Source: Methanomassiliicoccaceae archaeon
GTDB lineage: Archaea > Thermoplasmatota > Thermoplasmata > Methanomassiliicoccales > Methanomethylophilaceae
NCBI GenBank assembly: GCA_031254685.1
Contig: JAIRTZ010000029.1
Location: forward strand, 1-6,291
Length of the DNA: 6,291 bases
Reading direction: 5' to 3'
Positions 4,742 to 6,291 of the stretch are shown here, in pieces. Position numbers and translations under genes: made by a program. Positions within the stretch are counted from its first letter, which is position 1. The number at the start of each line of letters is the position of its first letter. The notes beneath the pieces are model-generated. The model did no database searches and was not told the DNA's origin. It saw only the letters and a program-made list of their open reading frames with translations.

Positions 4742-5869
4742 TCACCTGCGGCCCCTCGCCGCAAGCTCCTCGAATAACGATACGTATGCGTCCAGCGACG
4801 CGGATATCGAATATCTTTCCGCGGTCGCCCTCGCGTCGGCCTTCACCGATCGGTCGGCGGACAGACATTTCCGTATCGCGGCGGCGCATCCCTCCGGCGT
4901 CATATCGTGCATGAAGCCGTTCTCGCCGTCCCTCACGAAGTCGATGAACGCTTTCCCGTCGGGGCACGCAACCGGGAGACCGCACGACATCGCGTCCATT
5001 ATCGCGAGGCACTGCGCCTCGTGCGGCGACGTCGAGACGGCGGCGTCGGCCGCCGCATAATGCAACGGTAACTCGGCGTCGCTCACGAATCCCGTGAATA
5101 TCACGCGGTCCGCCACCCCGAGTTCGGCGGCAAGGGCTTTCAGCTCGGCGTCGAGCGCCCCCTTGCCGACGATCATCAGGACGGTGTCGGCGTCAAGGCA
5201 CGCGACCGCCCGCATCAGGACGTCGATGCGCTTCTCCGGCGACAGGCGGCCGACGTGTATCATCACTTTTTTGTCGGTGATGCCGTGACGCTCCCGTATC
5301 GCCGTGCCGTCGAGTCCCGGGCGCATCGTCGCCGTGTCGACGCCCGTCGGTATCACGCGTATGTCCGCCTTCACGTTGTTGTCGGTCAGCTCTTTCGCTA
5401 TCGACGGCATCTGCGCGACGACGGCGTCCGCCCTCTTGAAAATTTTGCGGAAGTACGACCATCCGACGTTCAGCGACAGCTCGTGGTCAAGCGGCGAATA
5501 TTCGCCGATGAAATCCCATACCGGCGTGTGGAAGGTTATCGCAACGGGTTTGTTGAGAAGCTTGCCGCTCATTATCCCCCGCACGGCCATGAACGCAAAG
5601 CCGTGCACATTGATCACGTCGATGTCCTCCTCCTTCAGCTTGAACAGGCTGTCAGACGGAAATATAGGTAAAAAGTAGCCGTCGAAGGTGCCGAACGTCT
5701 TCGCCGGGATGTAGTGGACGCCGTCTATCCTCTCGTCCTTCCCGGGGTCCGGCGCTATCAGGAGCACTTCGTGCCCCCTTTCCTTCAATCCTTCGCGTAA
5801 AATGTCGATCGCCGCGACCACCCCGTCCCTTACCGGGTGGTGGCAATCGACCATCATGGCTATTTTCAT
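4742..5869 (-). CDS. Family 4 glycosyltransferase (GT-B fold, Glycos_transf_1)
   Basis: 375 residues, complete. The N-terminal GT-B half begins MKIAMMVDCHHPVRDGVVAA, the usual start with the DGV loop, and includes HGFAFMAVRG and ITFHTPVWDFIGEY. The hinge is RVIPTGVDTATMRP (171-184). The C-terminal nucleotide-sugar half has IHVGRLSPEKRIDVLMRA (204-221), LMIVGKGALDAELKAL, VIFTGFVSDAELPLHYAAAD (256-275) and SPHEAQCLAIMDAMSCGLPV (281-300). The family signature E-x7-E is E284-x7-D292 here, a conservative change. It should transfer a sugar from a nucleotide donor to a lipid, glycan or protein acceptor on the cytoplasmic side; closest in pattern to glycolipid or mannosyl/glucosyl transferases, but donor and acceptor are unknown. 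The start at 5869 fits the family N-terminus and has AAGGA 7 bases upstream; extension to 5965 would overlap the preceding gene by 46 bases. Probable operon with both neighbours. Confidence 0.92.
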   Translation of the reverse strand: MKIAMMVDCHHPVRDGVVAAIDILREGLKERGHEVLLIAPDPGKDERIDGVHYIPAKTFGTFDGYFLPIFPSDSLFKLKEEDIDVINVHGFAFMAVRGIMSGKLLNKPVAITFHTPVWDFIGEYSPLDHELSLNVGWSYFRKIFKRADAVVAQMPSIAKELTDNNVKADIRVIPTGVDTATMRPGLDGTAIRERHGITDKKVMIHVGRLSPEKRIDVLMRAVACLDADTVLMIVGKGALDAELKALAAELGVADRVIFTGFVSDAELPLHYAAADAAVSTSPHEAQCLAIMDAMSCGLPVACPDGKAFIDFVRDGENGFMHDMTPEGCAAAIRKCLSADRSVKADARATAERYSISASLDAYVSLFEELAARGRR

Positions 5870-5903
5870 GAGTGCATCCTTATCTACCGAGAACGGGCGG
5901 TCA

Positions 5904-5913
5904 GCATTAATGC
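5904..5913. repeat. 10-bp palindrome between the hydrolase and glycosyltransferase genes
   Basis: GCATTAATGC is a perfect palindrome in the 50-base gap, 34 bases upstream of the glycosyltransferase ATG. It might be a regulatory site or an internal promoter element, but a 10-bp palindrome can also arise by chance. Confidence 0.25.
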
Positions 5914-5919
5914 TTTCGC

Positions 5920-6291
5920 TTACCGTCCGTACATCCTCGCCGGATTGTCGTGCCCGATCTTCCATGCCGTCTCCGATGGCATCTCGCCCGACAGCGTCAG
6001 CGAACGCACCTTGTTCGGTACCGTGTTCACGGACATAACGACGCCCGGCCTCTCGGGATCGTCTATGTAATCGGTCTCGAGCATGAAGCGGTCGCCTTTT
6101 TCCAATGCTGTGCGCACAGATCTCTTGGACGCGGGTATCGACGGGAAGACGCCGTATGTCTCGTCGCCGCGCACCAGCGGCGGGGAGAAGTGCTTGATCA
6201 CCCTGCCCGGGTCCAGTGACGCGGACCTTGCCATCTCAGACAGCTCGCGCATAAGCTCCGGCGACCCGGATTCGCTGTGTATGATCACGGG
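5920..6291 (-). CDS. TatD-related metal-dependent hydrolase (archaeal type), C-terminal part
   Basis: Partial: the last 123 residues, with the start beyond the right edge. Visible elements are PVIIHSESGSPELM (strand ending in His5), RVIKHFSPPLVRG (His34), GVFPSIPAS, and FMLETDYIDDPERPG (Asp74 in ETD), followed by KIGHDNPARMYGR at the end. This is the TatD/amidohydrolase TIM-barrel arrangement, in which the histidines and the late Asp bind catalytic divalent metals. The KHFSPP and ETDYIDDPxRPG variants resemble the archaeal group of predicted metal-dependent hydrolases (COG1099-like) rather than bacterial TatD nucleases. The reaction is unknown; nuclease or other phosphoesterase activity is a guess from the family. 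The stop lies 50 bases before the glycosyltransferase start, so they may be co-transcribed. Confidence 0.88.
   Translation of the reverse strand, partial: PVIIHSESGSPELMRELSEMARSASLDPGRVIKHFSPPLVRGDETYGVFPSIPASKRSVRTALEKGDRFMLETDYIDDPERPGVVMSVNTVPNKVRSLTLSGEMPSETAWKIGHDNPARMYGR

Noticed and set aside
5870..5965. 32-residue N-terminal extension of the glycosyltransferase
   Set aside because: It overlaps the end of the TatD-like gene, has no family similarity, and MKIAMMVD at 5869 is the typical GT4 N-terminus.

Overview
All intact genes in this 6.3 kb window lie on the minus strand, so transcription runs from the right end to the left. The best guess at the host is a Thermoplasmata-type archaeon, perhaps Methanomassiliicoccales. 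This rests on an archaeal-style TatD-related hydrolase, a secreted BspA-type leucine-rich-repeat protein of a kind common in host-associated members of that order, AT-rich box A-like promoter elements, and Shine-Dalgarno sites near GGAGG/GGTGA. There is no rRNA or other marker gene, so the assignment is inference.

Right block (3931-6291): the C-terminal part of a TatD-related metal-dependent hydrolase, then a complete family 4 (GT-B) glycosyltransferase, then a small metallo-beta-lactamase-fold protein of the dihydropterin-synthase-like group. The gaps are 50 and 37 bases, so co-transcription is plausible, but no shared pathway is evident. Both complete enzymes carry a conservative swap at a signature acidic position: HxHxEH instead of HxHxDH, and E-x7-D instead of E-x7-E.

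Scar (about 3675-3917, plus strand): an N-terminal fragment of a DinD-like (DNA-damage-inducible protein D) gene. It has no usable start codon, is cut off after the conserved GSG, and contains a perfect 20-bp palindrome. It is the only plus-strand protein homology seen and looks like the remnant of a deleted accessory gene.

Centre block (1081-3558): a tight operon htpX - nfeD - SPFH/stomatin with gaps of 14 and 22 bases, each gene with its own Shine-Dalgarno site. The set reads as a membrane-protein quality-control module: an HEXXH membrane metalloprotease, a short NfeD with an OB domain but no serine-protease domain, and a stomatin-like scaffold. A candidate box A with a 17-bp inverted repeat at the expected transcription start lies upstream, and a GC-rich hairpin with a T-rich tail closes the operon.

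Left block (1-1080): a 357-base intergenic region with two terminator-like hairpins, an AT-rich promoter candidate and a leader hairpin, followed by the N-terminal 238 residues of a signal-anchored BspA-type leucine-rich-repeat surface protein that runs off the left edge.

I see no CRISPR array, tRNA, rRNA or intact mobile element. Nothing here amounts to a clearly new system; the most noteworthy points are the DinD scar with its palindrome and the htpX-nfeD-stomatin module.
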